A DNA stretch of 64,000 nt from CAIWHR01 sp963823215. Its GTDB lineage: Bacteria > Pseudomonadota > Gammaproteobacteria > Burkholderiales > Casimicrobiaceae. The stretch is from the NCBI GenBank assembly GCA_963823215.1, contig CAWGKT010000002.1:62001-126000 (forward strand), written 5' to 3'. Both the position numbers and the translations under genes were made by a program. Shown piece after piece: positions 9,483-18,963 of the stretch; the stretch's first letter is position 1; every line of letters starts with the position of its first letter. The notes beneath the pieces were generated by a model, which worked only from the letters and a program-made list of their open reading frames with translations, made no database searches and was not told the origin of the DNA.

Positions 9483-10325
9483 ATGCTCGCGTCACGTCTT
9501 GCTTTCGCGCTTGTCGCCTTCGCCCTCGCCCTGCCCGGCGCCGCCCAGGTCAAGCCCGAGTACGGCGACGAGATCTACCAACCCACATCCGGTCAAGCCG
9601 GCAAGGACGTGGTCTGGGTCCCCACGCCGGACGCTCTGGTCACCCTGATGCTCGAGGCCGTGAAGACCACCAAGGACGATGTGGTCTTCGACCTCGGCGC
9701 GGGTGATGGCAAGATCCCGATTGCCGCGGCGAAGCAGTACGGCGCCCGGGCCACCGGCATCGAGTACAACCCCGAAATGGCGGAACTCGCGCGGCGTAAC
9801 GTCAAGCGCGCGGGTGTCGAGCCGCTCGTCAACATCATCACCGGCGACATCTTCGTCGAGGATTTCTCCAAGGCGACCGTGGTGACCATGTACCTGCTGC
9901 CGCAGCTCAACGTCAAACTTCGCCCGATCATCCTCGGGATGAAGCCGGGAACGCGCGTGACCTCGCACCAGTTCGATATGGGCGACTGGGCGCCAGACCA
10001 GCATCTGAAGGTCGAGTTCCGGGATGCCTTTGTGTGGATAGTCCCGGCCGCTGTCGGCGGCGAGTGGGTGCTCAAGGACGACAGGGGTTCGTTCTCGGGA
10101 ACGCTCAACCTGGTGCAACGCTACCAGCGCATCGGAGGCATGCTGGCGCTGGGTGACAAGACGCAGCCTTTGCTTGGCGCCTGGATGGAGGGGGACAAGC
10201 TGGGCTTCAGCTTCATCGACGGCGAGAACAATCTGCAAAGCGCCCGGATGACCGTGGCCGGCTCAGGCATGACCGGCGTGCTCTCAGACAGCAGGAAGTC
10301 CCCGCTCACCGGCAGCAAGCGCTGA
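9483..10325 (+). CDS. Exported class I SAM-dependent methyltransferase-like protein (280 aa)
   Basis: The protein starts with a typical Sec signal peptide (LAFALVAFALALPGAAQ, cleavage after about residue 22). A Rossmann methyltransferase core follows: VVFDLGAGDGKIPI is SAM motif I (about residues 72-85) and ATGIEYNPEMA contains the acidic residue that binds the SAM ribose. The C-terminal 90 residues are beta-rich and may form a separate small domain. A SAM enzyme in the periplasm is puzzling because SAM is cytoplasmic; the N-terminus could instead be a membrane anchor. GAGAGTT lies just upstream of the ATG at 9483. Substrate unknown. Confidence 0.75.
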   Translation: MLASRLAFALVAFALALPGAAQVKPEYGDEIYQPTSGQAGKDVVWVPTPDALVTLMLEAVKTTKDDVVFDLGAGDGKIPIAAAKQYGARATGIEYNPEMAELARRNVKRAGVEPLVNIITGDIFVEDFSKATVVTMYLLPQLNVKLRPIILGMKPGTRVTSHQFDMGDWAPDQHLKVEFRDAFVWIVPAAVGGEWVLKDDRGSFSGTLNLVQRYQRIGGMLALGDKTQPLLGAWMEGDKLGFSFIDGENNLQSARMTVAGSGMTGVLSDSRKSPLTGSKR

Positions 10326-10342
10326 GCGGGCCGCGTCAGGCC

Positions 10343-11711
10343 GTGGTTGCCCCAGCCCACGTCGCGTCGGCGGCACCGCGGCCGCTGTTGCGTCCCGCCG
10401 ACGCGATCGCGATCATCGTCGGCATCGTCGTCGGGGCCGGCATCTACAAGACGCCGTCGATGGTGGCTGGCGTCACGGGCGACGTTGGCTGGCTCGTCGT
10501 GGCGTGGGTCCTGGGCGCCATCGTTTCGCTGGCGGGCGCACTGTGCTACGCCGAACTCGCCACCGCCTATCCGCACGCGGGCGGTGACTACTATTTTCTG
10601 ACGCGGGCGTTCGGTCGCCACACGAGTTTCCTGTACGCATGGGCACGGTCGACGGTTATCAACAGCGGTTCGATCGCCTTGCTCGCCTTCGTTTTCGGCG
10701 ATTACATGTCAACGGTGCTCTCGCTCGGCCCGGCGTCGGGCGCCCTCTGGGCCGCCGTGATCGTGATCGCCCTCACCCTCCTCAACATCGCCGGCCTGCG
10801 CGCCTCCGCCGTCACCCAGAACCTGCTCTTGGTCGATCGAGGTCGGCGGGCTGCTGGCCGTCGCCGTCGCCGGCTTTCTGGCACCGCCAGTCGCCGCAGC
10901 TGCGCCAGCGGCCTTCACGACGACGCCCGCGCTCGGCATGTTCGGCCTGGCGATGGTCTTTGTGCTGCTGACCTACGGGGGCTGGAACGAGGCCGCGTAT
11001 ATCTCGGCCGAGCTCGCCGGTGGCCGACGCGCGATCGTGTCGGCACTGGTTGCGAGCCTCGCAATCATCGCCGCGGTCTACCTGCTCGTGAACCTCGCGC
11101 TGCTGTCCGGGCTCGGGTTGAAGGGGCTCATCGAAAGCAAGGCCGCGGGAGCGGAGGTCATGGAGCGGACATTCGGACCCGTGGGTCGCACCGCGCTGGG
11201 CCTGTTCGTCGCGGTCGCCGCGCTCACCTCGATCAACGCGACGATGATCGTCGGCGCGCGCACCAATTACGCGATGGCCCGCGACTGGCCGGCGCTGCGT
11301 TTCATGGGTGGTTGGCACGCGACCCGGGGCACGCCCGTGGCCGCCTTTCTGGTCCAGGGTGCGATCGCGCTGGCGCTGGTCGGGTTCGGTGCGTACCAGC
11401 ACGACGGCTTCGAGGCGATGGTCGAGTTCACGGCGCCGGTGTTCTGGTCGTTCCTGCTGCTCGTTGGCATCGCGCTATTCGTCCTGCGCGCACGCGACGG
11501 CGGCGCGGAACGCCCGTTCCGGGTCCCGCTGTTCCCGCTGACGCCGATCGTGTTCTGCGCGGCCTGCGCGTGGCTCGCCTATTCCAGCATCGCGTACGCC
11601 GCCAGCAGGAATGCCGTTCACATCTCGCTGCTGGTGATGGCGGCGGGCGTGGCGGCAATGTTCCTCGCTCGCCGGGGTGCCGTCCGCCGCGTCACCGCCG
11701 GCGACGACTGA
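10343..11711 (+). CDS. APC-family amino acid permease, one frameshift
   Basis: Inner-membrane amino acid/polyamine transporter. The N-terminal part has the family's first helix signature (AIIVGIVVGAGIYKTP) and several membrane segments; the C-terminal part from about 10850 contains the remaining helices, including TYGGWNEAAYISAE, typical of the family. Near 10842 the frame shifts by +1. Removing one base from GGTCGATCG gives LLLVIEVGGLLAV and a 455-residue protein, the expected size. Start is a GTG at 10343, 17 bases after the methyltransferase stop, so an operon with it is possible. Confidence 0.85.
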
Positions 11712-11775
11712 GCGACTTGCCCCGCCCAGGCGCCAACCGCCCGCGCTGGCGCGGCCGCAATGAATGCGTCCAGGC

Positions 11776-12039
11776 TCAGCAGCCGCCCTTCTTTTCCTTC
11801 TTCGCCGGCGCGGCGCCGGCGGCAGCGGGTGTCGACTTGGCGGACTTTTCGACGGCCTTCTTCTTGTCGGCGTCGGACATCTTGTCCCAGGCGTCCTGCG
11901 TGACGTCGGCGGGCTTCTTGAGCGCGGCTTCGGACTTCTTCGTCGTCGCGGCGTCGGCCTTCGGCGGATCGGCGGCGAGCGCGCTCGCGCCGGAGAGAGC
12001 GAAGGCGGCAGCAACCAGAATCGGGAACAGCTTGTTCAT
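11776..12039 (-). CDS. Small exported Lys/Ala-rich protein (87 aa)
   Basis: The signal peptide (MNKLFPILVAAAFALSGASALA) is followed by a low-complexity, lysine- and alanine-rich mature part of about 65 residues containing VTQDAWDKMSDADKKKAVEK and ending KKEKKGGC. The pattern resembles small periplasmic proteins of unknown function in betaproteobacteria. The ATG at 12039 is chosen because it begins the signal peptide, although the frame is open further upstream. It is divergent from the Crp/Fnr gene. The single C-terminal cysteine is unusual for a periplasmic low-complexity protein. Confidence 0.7.
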   Translation of the reverse strand: MNKLFPILVAAAFALSGASALAADPPKADAATTKKSEAALKKPADVTQDAWDKMSDADKKKAVEKSAKSTPAAAGAAPAKKEKKGGC

Positions 12040-12267
12040 GCGCGTGGCTCCTGGAGTTTGGCGACTTGCCCACGGGGGCTGGAGCCGCGAATGTGTGAAA
12101 CCGTATATTTTAATTGAAATGCGCGGCGCTGTGTCGCGCCGCCGGTAGGCTGGTCGCGATGCGATGGGGCGCGCGTAGGCCCTGGCGAGCGCGGTTGGGG
12201 GCAAAGTCTCCTCGGAGGATTCCATCGCCGCATTGTAGAATTCCCGGCATACCGGCTTTTCCTGCCC
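12040..12267. promoter_or_regulatory. Divergent promoter region, A+T-rich core
   Basis: Region between the small exported protein (minus) and the Crp/Fnr gene (plus). An unusually A+T-rich core (CCGTATATTTTAATTGAAATG, near 12102-12122) contains TATATT, which could serve as a -10 element. No good FNR-type palindrome is present, so autoregulation through such a box is not supported. Confidence 0.4.
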
Positions 12268-12951
12268 ATGGACAGCGCCGTCGCCCTTTCGCCTTTGGCC
12301 GCCCGCATCGCGGTAACGTTTCCGGGGCTCGCGAACGCGCCGCCGGCAACGCTCGAGCGCATGGCGCGCGAGGCCACCTACCGGAAGGCGCCGGCGGGGA
12401 CCCTGATGTTCGACGAGCAATCGCCCTGCAGCGGCTTTCCGCTGGTGCTCGCGGGCTCGATTCGCGTGCTGCAGCGCTATCCCAACGGGCGCGAGCTGCA
12501 GCTCTACCGCGTCAAGCCGGGCGAATCGTGCCTGCTCTCCGGAAGCTGCCTTCTCGGCCAGACCAACTACGCGGCGTCAGGCATCGCGGAGACGGACGTC
12601 GAGATCCTGATCCTTCCCCCCGCGCTGTTCCAGACGCTGATCGCCGGGGACGATTCATTCCGCCGGCACGTCTTTGAGGTCTTCGGCGAGCGGCTGTCGG
12701 CGCTCATGCAGGTCGTCGAGGCGATCGCCTACCAGAAGCTCGACCAGCGGCTTGCCGCGGTCCTCGTCAACCGCGCGCCTGACGGCGAAGTCCATGCGAC
12801 CCATCAGGCGCTGGCCGACGAGTTGGGCAGCGTCCGCGAGATCGTCTCGCGGCTGCTGCGCAATTTCGAGGATCGCGGCTGGGTCGATCTCGGGCGCGAG
12901 CGGGTGCGCATCGTCGATCGCGACGCGCTCGCGAGCCTCGCCCGCGGCTGA
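12268..12951 (+). CDS. Crp/Fnr-family transcriptional regulator without Fe-S cysteines (227 aa)
   Basis: Two-domain regulator: cyclic-nucleotide-binding-like beta roll at about residues 20-140, long dimer helix, and C-terminal winged helix-turn-helix. The recognition helix reads SVREIVSRLLR, where E-x-x-S-R matches the residues that make FNR proteins recognise TTGAT half-sites. The N-terminal cysteine cluster that binds [4Fe-4S] in FNR is absent; cysteines occur only inside the beta roll (SPCSG, GESC, SGSC). It therefore resembles FixK/DNR-type proteins that act downstream of another sensor or bind haem. FNR-type boxes before ccoN, usp, the haemerythrin gene and the napB-like gene are plausible targets, by inference. 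No frameshift. Confidence 0.8.
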   Translation: MDSAVALSPLAARIAVTFPGLANAPPATLERMAREATYRKAPAGTLMFDEQSPCSGFPLVLAGSIRVLQRYPNGRELQLYRVKPGESCLLSGSCLLGQTNYAASGIAETDVEILILPPALFQTLIAGDDSFRRHVFEVFGERLSALMQVVEAIAYQKLDQRLAAVLVNRAPDGEVHATHQALADELGSVREIVSRLLRNFEDRGWVDLGRERVRIVDRDALASLARG

Positions 12952-12969
12952 TCGGCGTCCCGCGACCGC

Positions 12970-13455
12970 TCAGGGCCCGGCGTCGCGCGCCGGACGCCGC
13001 CGCGCCGGTTTCGCGCCGCGGGCGGGCGGGCGGGGCGCCCCATCCAACTGCTGGCGGTCGAGCAACCGCAGCATCGTCGCGATCGTGATGGAGCTGAACG
13101 TCGCGGCCGCGATTTCGTCGATCTCCGTCAGGACCACGGACAGCGCACGACCCACGGGCGTCTCCTCGCCCGGCTCGCGCCGCTCGCCGTCCGGAGCGGA
13201 GAGCTCCTCGAACATCCGGATCAGGTCCATCAGCGTGAGCCGCCGCGCATTGCCGGCGAAGCGGTAGCCGCCGCCGACGCCGCGCACCGATTCGACCACG
13301 CCCGCGCGCGCCAGCTCCGAGAGGACTTTGGCGAGGTGGTGCGGCGAGACGCCGTACTTGGTCGCGATTTCGGCGGCGGCGACGTGCCGCGTCGGGTCGA
13401 GCGCGAACTCGAGCACGCTGTAGAGGGCGAGCCGCGTGTTCTTCTGCAGCTTCAA
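12970..13455 (-). CDS. Rrf2-family transcriptional regulator, cysteine-free (161 aa)
   Basis: N-terminal winged helix of the Rrf2 type (LQKNTRLALYSVLEFA, then YGVSPHHLAKVLSELARAGVVESVRG and GGYRFAG) followed by a dimerisation region. Family members such as NsrR and IscR bind Fe-S clusters through three cysteines after the helix; here there are none, so sensing must differ. The best start is a TTG at 13455, because LQKNTRLALYS is the usual Rrf2 N-terminus and the TTG overlaps the stop of the upstream GNAT gene (TTGA), implying translational coupling. The C-terminal 25 residues are Arg/Pro/Ala-rich. Possible targets include the 22-bp palindrome at 24019, but nothing in the sequence proves it. 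Confidence 0.75.
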   Translation of the reverse strand: MKLQKNTRLALYSVLEFALDPTRHVAAAEIATKYGVSPHHLAKVLSELARAGVVESVRGVGGGYRFAGNARRLTLMDLIRMFEELSAPDGERREPGEETPVGRALSVVLTEIDEIAAATFSSITIATMLRLLDRQQLDGAPRPPARGAKPARRRPARDAGP

Positions 13456-14000
13456 CGCGGTCCGAGCTCCATTTCCAGCGGGATGAACCGGCCGGCCATC
13501 ATCCCCTGACTGCGGAAAAACGACAGGATCAGCGTGTTGTCGCGCGCGAGCATCGTGCGCACCGTGGTCACCCCGGCGCGGCGAAAGGACGCCGAGATTG
13601 CCGCGAGCAGGCGCGCGCCGATGCCGCGCTGCCTCGCGTCGGGACGCACGTCGATCGCGAACACCCAGCCGCACGGCGGCGAGCCGAACTCCCAGTCCCG
13701 CACCTCGCCAATCACGAATCCGGCCACGCGGCCGCCGTCCTCGGCGACCAGGAACTGCCGCTGCGCTTCGCCGGCGACGCCGTAACGGCGGAAAACAGCC
13801 GTCCAGTACGCCCGCTTTTCGATTCCCGTGACGGCCGCGTCGAGCGCGATGATCTCCCGCAGGTCTTCCCGCCGCACCGGCCGGATCACCGCGGCGACGT
13901 CCGCATCGCCCGCCGGCCGGACCCCGCCCGGATCAGCCGCTTCCCGCCTCGTTCGCTTTCCCGCCACCGGCCTCTCCGACAAAAAGATGACGCACATCAA
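13452..14000 (-). CDS. GNAT-family N-acetyltransferase
   Basis: Single GNAT domain (about residues 38-180): IRPVRREDLREI is the usual N-terminal strand, and VRPDARQRGIGARLLAAI is motif A, the acetyl-CoA pyrophosphate loop (Q/R-x-x-G-x-G/A). The C-terminus (NTLILSFFRSQGM) matches the family's final strands. The start at 14000 is a TTG followed by ATG and is uncertain; the first 35 residues are low-complexity and a start nearer IRPVRRED is possible. It overlaps the Rrf2 gene by four bases. Substrate not predictable; it may modify a protein controlled by the coupled regulator. Confidence 0.7.
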   Translation of the reverse strand: MMCVIFLSERPVAGKRTRREAADPGGVRPAGDADVAAVIRPVRREDLREIIALDAAVTGIEKRAYWTAVFRRYGVAGEAQRQFLVAEDGGRVAGFVIGEVRDWEFGSPPCGWVFAIDVRPDARQRGIGARLLAAISASFRRAGVTTVRTMLARDNTLILSFFRSQGMMAGRFIPLEMELGPR

Positions 14001-14169
14001 ACCAAAAACCGCATTCCAATGCCAGATTAGCCCGATATCGGCGGACGCTCAACTTTCGCCCCTCGACAAGCGCGATCGACGGTGGTCGCGGCCGCCCGCC
14101 AAATCGTCCGGGGATACGATGGAAGCTCCCGTTTCCGTCGGCCTACGCCCGCTGCGTGAGGGTGCCAAG
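14001..14169. promoter_or_regulatory. Divergent promoter region for the padBCD-like operon
   Basis: 169 bases between the GNAT gene and padB. The first 50 bases are A+T-richer than their surroundings. A weak FNR-like palindrome (ATGAC-GCAC-ATCAA, 13987-14000) sits at the left edge, overlapping the possible GNAT start and far from padB. No strong operator is visible. Confidence 0.35.
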
Positions 14170-16903
14170 ATGAGTGAAGCGACAAGCGTCACCGAGCACG
14201 TGCCGACGTACTGCTACCAATGCGTCGCGGGGCCCGACCTGCTGACGGTGAAGGTCGTCGACGGCGTGGCCACCGAGGTCGAGCCGAACTTCTGCGCCGC
14301 CGAAGTTCACCCGGGCGGGGGCAAGGTGTGCGTAAAGGCGTACGGGCTGGTGCAGAAGACGTACAACCCGCACCGCGTGCTGACGCCCATGAAGCGCACC
14401 AATCCGAAGAAGGGGCGCGACGAGGATCCCGGTTTCGTGCCGATCTCCTGGGACGAGGCGCTCGATCTCGTCGCCGGCAAGCTCAACGCGGTCCGCGCCG
14501 CCGGCCTGACCGACGAATCGGGTTATCCGCGACTCGCGGTGAGTCTGGGCGGCGCCGGCACGCCGCAGTCGTACATGGGCACGTTTTCCGCGTTCCTCGG
14601 CGCATGGGGGCCCGTCGACATGGGCTTCGGCTCGGGCCAGGGCGTCAAGTGCTACCACTCGGAACATCTGTACGGCGAGTTCTGGCATCGCGCATTCACG
14701 GTGTCGCCCGACACGCCGCTTTGCGACTATCTCATCTCCTGCGGCGCGAACGTCGAGGCCTCGGGCGGCGTCGTCGGCGTCTGGCGCCACGCCAACGCGC
14801 GGGTACGCGGGATGAAGCGAGTCCAGGTCGAGCCGCACCTCTCGGTCACCGGCGCGTGCTCCGCGGAATGGGTGCCGATCAGGCCCAAGACCGACGCCGC
14901 GTTCCTGTACGCGCTCGTCCACGTGCTGCTGCACGAGATCGCGCGCGCGCGGCTCGACGTCGCGTTCCTCGGGCGGCACACCGCGTCGCCCTATCTGGTC
15001 GGTCCCGGGGGGTATTACCTGCGCGACCGGGCCACAAGGAAGCCGCTGGTCTGGGACCGCGCGCGTGGCGCCGCGGTGCCATACGACACACCGGAAATCA
15101 TCGAAGCGATCGAAGGCTGCTTCGAAGCCGACGCCGTCGAAATCGGCCCCGACGACGACGTGCTTGGCGATGGCCGCCTCACCGGCGAAACGGGGTTCGG
15201 CCGGCTCGTCGCCCACATGGCACCGTATTCGCCGGAATGGGCGGAACCGATCTGCGACGTTGCCGCCGCAACGATCCGCCGGATCGCCAACGAGTTCGTC
15301 GACCACGCGCACATCGGCGAGACGATCGAGATCGACGGTATCCGGATGCCGTACCGCCCGGTCGCGGTCAGTCTCGGCAAGACGGTCAACAACGGCTGGG
15401 GTGGCTACGAATGCGTCTGGGCGCGCACGCTGCTGGCAGCACTCGTCGGCGGCCTCGAAGTGCCAGGCGGAACGCTCGGCACGACAGTCCGGTTGAATCG
15501 CCAGGTCCCTTCGCGCGTGGACAGCGTGCTGGCCGGACCGGACGGCTTCATGGAATACCCGCTCAATCCCACGGACAAGGCGCACTGGTCGCCCAACCCG
15601 AACATCCGCAATGCGTACCGGACCATGGTCCCGCTCGCCGCGAACGGCCCGTGGAGCCAGGCGCTGGGGCCCACGCACTTCTCGTGGATGTTCCTGGACG
15701 AGACGCCCAAGGGGCTGCCGCGCGTCACGCTGCCCGACGTGTGGTTCGTCTACCGGACCAATCCCGCGATCTCGTTCTGGGACACGGCGGCGGTCGGGCA
15801 GAAGATGGCGCGCTTTCCGTTCATGGTCGCCTTCGCCTACACGCACGACGAGACCAACCACTTCGCGGACGTCCTGCTCCCGGAGGCGACCGACCTCGAG
15901 AGCCTGCAGCTGATCCGCATCGGCGGCTCGAAGTTCGTCGAGCAGTTCTGGGAGCGGCAGGGCTTCGCGTTGCGCCAGCCCGCGGTCGCCACCCGGGGCG
16001 AAGCGCGCGACTTCACGGCGATCGCCACCGAGCTCGCGCAACGCACGGGCCTCCTCGAAAAATACAATGGCGCGATCAACAAGGGCGCGGCCGGCGTTCC
16101 GTTGAAGGGCGAGCACTGGGACTGCGCGCTCGCGCCGGACCAGGCGCACGCGCCGGAGGTGATCTGGGACGCGGTCTGCCGCGCCGCGAGCGCCGAGCTC
16201 ACGGCGGGCAAGGAAGTCCACGACCTCGCCTGGTGGAAAGTGAACGGGTTGGCGACGAAGCCCTTCTCTCAGGCCAAGTGGTATCTGTTCCCTACGCTCG
16301 TCGCGAAACGCCTGCGCTTCGAGCTGCCGTACCAGGAGCGCCTGCAGCGGATCGGACGTCGAGCTCGGTCGTCGTCTGCACGAGCACGACATGAACTGGT
16401 GGGACAAGCAGCTGACCGAATACCAGGCACTGCCCGTGTGGAAGGATTTCGGAGCGCTGTGGACCGGCGCGCTCGTGAAAGCCGGCGGCACACCGCAGGA
16501 CTATCCGTTCTGGCTCCTCACCGCGCGCAGCATGCAGTACGCATGGGGCGCCAATGTCGGCATGCAGCTCATCAAGGAGGTCGCCGACAACGTCAAGGGC
16601 CATCGCGGCGTGATCATCAATACGCAGCGCGCCTTTGATCTCGGCATCGGCGACGGCGATTCGGTGGAGATCGCCACGCCGCAGCACCGCGTTCGCGGCC
16701 GCGCCGTGCTGCGGCAGGGCATCCGCCCGGACACGCTGCTGCTGCTCGGCCAGTTCGACCACTGGGCGACGCCGTTCACGAAAGACTTCGGCATGCCAAG
16801 CATGAACTCGCTGACGGAAATGTCGATGGACCTGACCGATGCGACCGGATCGAGCGCCGACGTCGTGCGCGTCAGGATAACGCCAACGGGACCGGTACGA
16901 TGA
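14170..16903 (+). CDS. padB: Molybdopterin oxidoreductase catalytic subunit, PadB-like (phenylacetyl-CoA:acceptor oxidoreductase), one frameshift
   Basis: Large DMSO-reductase-family molybdoenzyme (about 910 aa). The N-terminus has a cysteine motif for a [4Fe-4S] cluster (CYQC..., NFC, KVC), then TYNPHRVLTPMKR and VPISWDEALD typical of the family. A C-terminal pterin-binding domain follows (ATPQHRVRGRAVL). No Tat signal is seen. The frame shifts by +1 near 16351; deleting one base gives RIGVELGRRLHEHDMNWW and one continuous protein. Order catalytic subunit, FeS protein, NrfD-like anchor, and the adjacent 4-hydroxybenzoyl-CoA reductase genes, favour PadBCD, which oxidises phenylacetyl-CoA to phenylglyoxylate under denitrifying conditions. 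A different CISM substrate cannot be excluded. Confidence 0.65.
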
Positions 16904-17556
16904 CTCGCTGGGCGATGGTCGCCGACCTCCGCCGTTGCGTCGGCTGCCAGACGTGCACCGCCGCCTGCCGGCATGCCAACGCGACGCCGCCGGGTGTCCA
17001 GTGGCGCCGCGTGCTCGACATGGAGTTCGGCGTGTACCCGGACGTGCAACGGGCCTTCGTGCCGGTCGGCTGCCAGCATTGCGACGATCCGCCGTGCATG
17101 GACGTCTGCCCGACCACGGCGACGAGGAAGCGCGCCGATGGCATCGTCACCATCGACTACGACCTGTGCATCGGCTGCGCGTACTGCGCGGTCGCCTGTC
17201 CCTACCAGGCGCGCCACAAGACGATGCGCGCCGGATTCGCCTATGGCACGCCGATGGCAAACGAGACGAAGCGCCGCGACGACTCGCGCCTGGCCGTGGC
17301 CACCAAGTGCACGTTCTGCGTCGAGCGCATCGACGACGGACTCGCGAAGGGGTTGCGGCCCGGTGTCGATCCCGAGGCGACACCCGCGTGCGTGAACGCC
17401 TGTATCACGCAGACGCTGCAGTTCGGCGACCTCGACGATCCCGCGAGCAACGTGTCGCGCCTCATCGCCGGGAATCAGCATTTCCGGATGCACGAGGAGC
17501 TCGGCACCGGGCCCGGCTTCTACTACCTGTGGGACGCGTTGGAGGAGGCGTCATGA
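16900..17556 (+). CDS. padC: Four-cluster ferredoxin subunit, PadC-like (218 aa)
   Basis: Electron-transfer subunit of the complex iron-sulfur molybdoenzyme family. Four cysteine groups are visible: CVGCQTCTAACRH near residue 12, CQHCDDPPCMDVCP near 60, CIGCAYCAVACP near 88, and CTFCVERI with later CVNACI near 130-170, for four Fe-S clusters passing electrons from the Mo subunit to the membrane anchor. The ATG overlaps the padB stop by four bases (ATGA) and its own stop overlaps padD in the same way, so the three subunits are translationally coupled. No signal peptide and no frameshift. Confidence 0.8.
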   Translation: MTRWAMVADLRRCVGCQTCTAACRHANATPPGVQWRRVLDMEFGVYPDVQRAFVPVGCQHCDDPPCMDVCPTTATRKRADGIVTIDYDLCIGCAYCAVACPYQARHKTMRAGFAYGTPMANETKRRDDSRLAVATKCTFCVERIDDGLAKGLRPGVDPEATPACVNACITQTLQFGDLDDPASNVSRLIAGNQHFRMHEELGTGPGFYYLWDALEEAS

Positions 17557-18425
17557 GCTACCCGCGCCGGCGGCTACCAGAGCTACGGCCCGAGCCGTGG
17601 CAGCAGCGAAGCTGGGACTGGCGCGCTGCGGGCAACTTCATCGGCGGCGGCGCCGGCACCGGGCTCATCGTGTTCGCCGCTTTGTCGGGGGCGAGCGGAT
17701 CGGCGCTGGCCGCGCTGATGCTCGCGGGGCTCGCGCTGGTCGGCCTCGGGCTCGTTTGCGTTTCGCTGGAGCTGGGTCGGCCGCTGCGTGCGCTCAACGT
17801 CTTCCGGAATCCATGGACATCGTGGATGGGCCGCGAGGCGTGGACCTCGACGCTGCTCTTCCCCGCCGGACTTGCGGCCGCGTGGGGTGTGCCCGGACTG
17901 GCGTGGGTCGCCGGGGCGCTCGCGCTGGCCTTCGTCTATTGCCAGGCGCGCCTGCTGCAGGCGGCCAAGGGCATCCCCGCCTGGCGCGAGCCGCTGCTCG
18001 TGCCGCTGCTGCTGACCACGGGACTCGCCGAAGGCGGCGGACTCTTCTTCGCCAGCGCTCCGTGGCATGGCATCGGCACGCTGGGGCTGCTGCTGGGCTT
18101 CGGCGCCCTCGTCCTGGTGCGCGTCCTCGTCTGGCTCGCCTATCGCCGTCGCCTGGTCGGCGTGGCCGCGCGCGGGGCCGGCGCTGCGCTCGATCGCGCG
18201 GGGCGGGTCCTGCAGTTGGCCGGAACCGTGGCACCGCTCGCGCTCGTCGCGGCGATCGCGCTGGGCGCGGTGTCGGGCGCGACCACGGCATGGGTCGCCG
18301 CGCTGGCCGGGCTCGCCGCCGCACTGGCGGGTGCCTACGTGAAACTCACGCTGATCACCGGCGCCGGGTTCAACCAGGGATTCACGCTCGTGCACCTGCC
18401 CGTTCGCGGCGCGCGTGCGAAGTGA
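17553..18425 (+). CDS. padD: NrfD/DmsC-like membrane anchor subunit, PadD-like (290 aa)
   Basis: Polytopic inner-membrane protein with about eight hydrophobic helices; the N-terminal residues (PEPWQQRSWDWRAAGNFIGGGAGTG) resemble NrfD-type anchors that pass electrons between the FeS subunit and the quinone pool. It overlaps padC by four bases. The conserved first helix (GNFIGGGAGTGLIVFA) and the SLELGRPLRALNVFRNP segment are family features. It completes a three-subunit enzyme that would link an oxidised acyl-CoA or similar substrate to quinones. A 51-base gap separates it from hcrC. Confidence 0.75.
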   Translation: MSYPRRRLPELRPEPWQQRSWDWRAAGNFIGGGAGTGLIVFAALSGASGSALAALMLAGLALVGLGLVCVSLELGRPLRALNVFRNPWTSWMGREAWTSTLLFPAGLAAAWGVPGLAWVAGALALAFVYCQARLLQAAKGIPAWREPLLVPLLLTTGLAEGGGLFFASAPWHGIGTLGLLLGFGALVLVRVLVWLAYRRRLVGVAARGAGAALDRAGRVLQLAGTVAPLALVAAIALGAVSGATTAWVAALAGLAAALAGAYVKLTLITGAGFNQGFTLVHLPVRGARAK

Positions 18426-18476
18426 CATCGGGCCCTGTCCACACCAGGTCGGCAGACGCGGACAGTCGCTGAAGAC

Positions 18477-18963
18477 GTGGGCAAGCGAATACTTTCCCTG
18501 ACGGTCAACGGCCGGCACCGCGAGGACGCGGTCGCGGATCACACGCTGCTGCTCGACTATCTGCGCGAAGCGCTGCAGTTGACCGGCACCAAGCGCGGCT
18601 GCGACGGCGGCGAATGCGGCGCCTGCACGGTGCTGGTGGACGGCGCGCCGCAGCTCGCGTGCATCACGCTCGCCGCGCGCTGCGACGGCAAGCGCGTCGA
18701 AACGATCGAGGCGCTCGCGACCGACGGCCGCATGAGCCGGCTGCAGGCGGCGTTTCACGAGAAGCTCGGGACACAGTGCGGCTATTGCACGCCGGGAATG
18801 ATCATGGCGGCCGAAGCGCTGCTGCGCGGTACGCCAGCGCCGACCGAGGCCGAGATCCGCGACCGCACTGTCCGGCAACCTGTGTCGATGCACCGGTTAC
18901 GTGAAGATCATCGAGTCGGTGCAGGCGGCTGTCGATGCCAACGCGCGGGAAGCGGACCGATGA
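18477..18963 (+). CDS. hcrC: 4-hydroxybenzoyl-CoA reductase gamma subunit (2 x [2Fe-2S]), one frameshift
   Basis: Small iron-sulfur subunit of a xanthine-oxidase-family enzyme. First [2Fe-2S] motif: CDGGECGACTVLVDG near residue 43; second: CGYCTPGM near 100, and LCRCTGY near 138. The frame shifts by +1 near 18864, before the last motif; removing one C restores EIRDALSGNLCRCTGY and a 161-residue protein, the usual length. Start GTG at 18477. Its TGA overlaps the hcrA ATG by four bases. Assigned to 4-hydroxybenzoyl-CoA reductase because the downstream beta subunit carries the extra [4Fe-4S] loop specific to that enzyme. Confidence 0.8.

Noticed and set aside
13987..14000. FNR box (ATGAC-GCAC-ATCAA) for padB.
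   Set aside because: The first position is mismatched, it overlaps the possible GNAT start codons, and it is about 170 bases from the padB start with no matching -10 element.
14143..16491. Long antisense open frames opposite padB and many other genes.
   Set aside because: They are rich in Arg, Ala, Pro and Gly with no motif, exactly complementary to well-recognised genes, as expected in high-G+C DNA.
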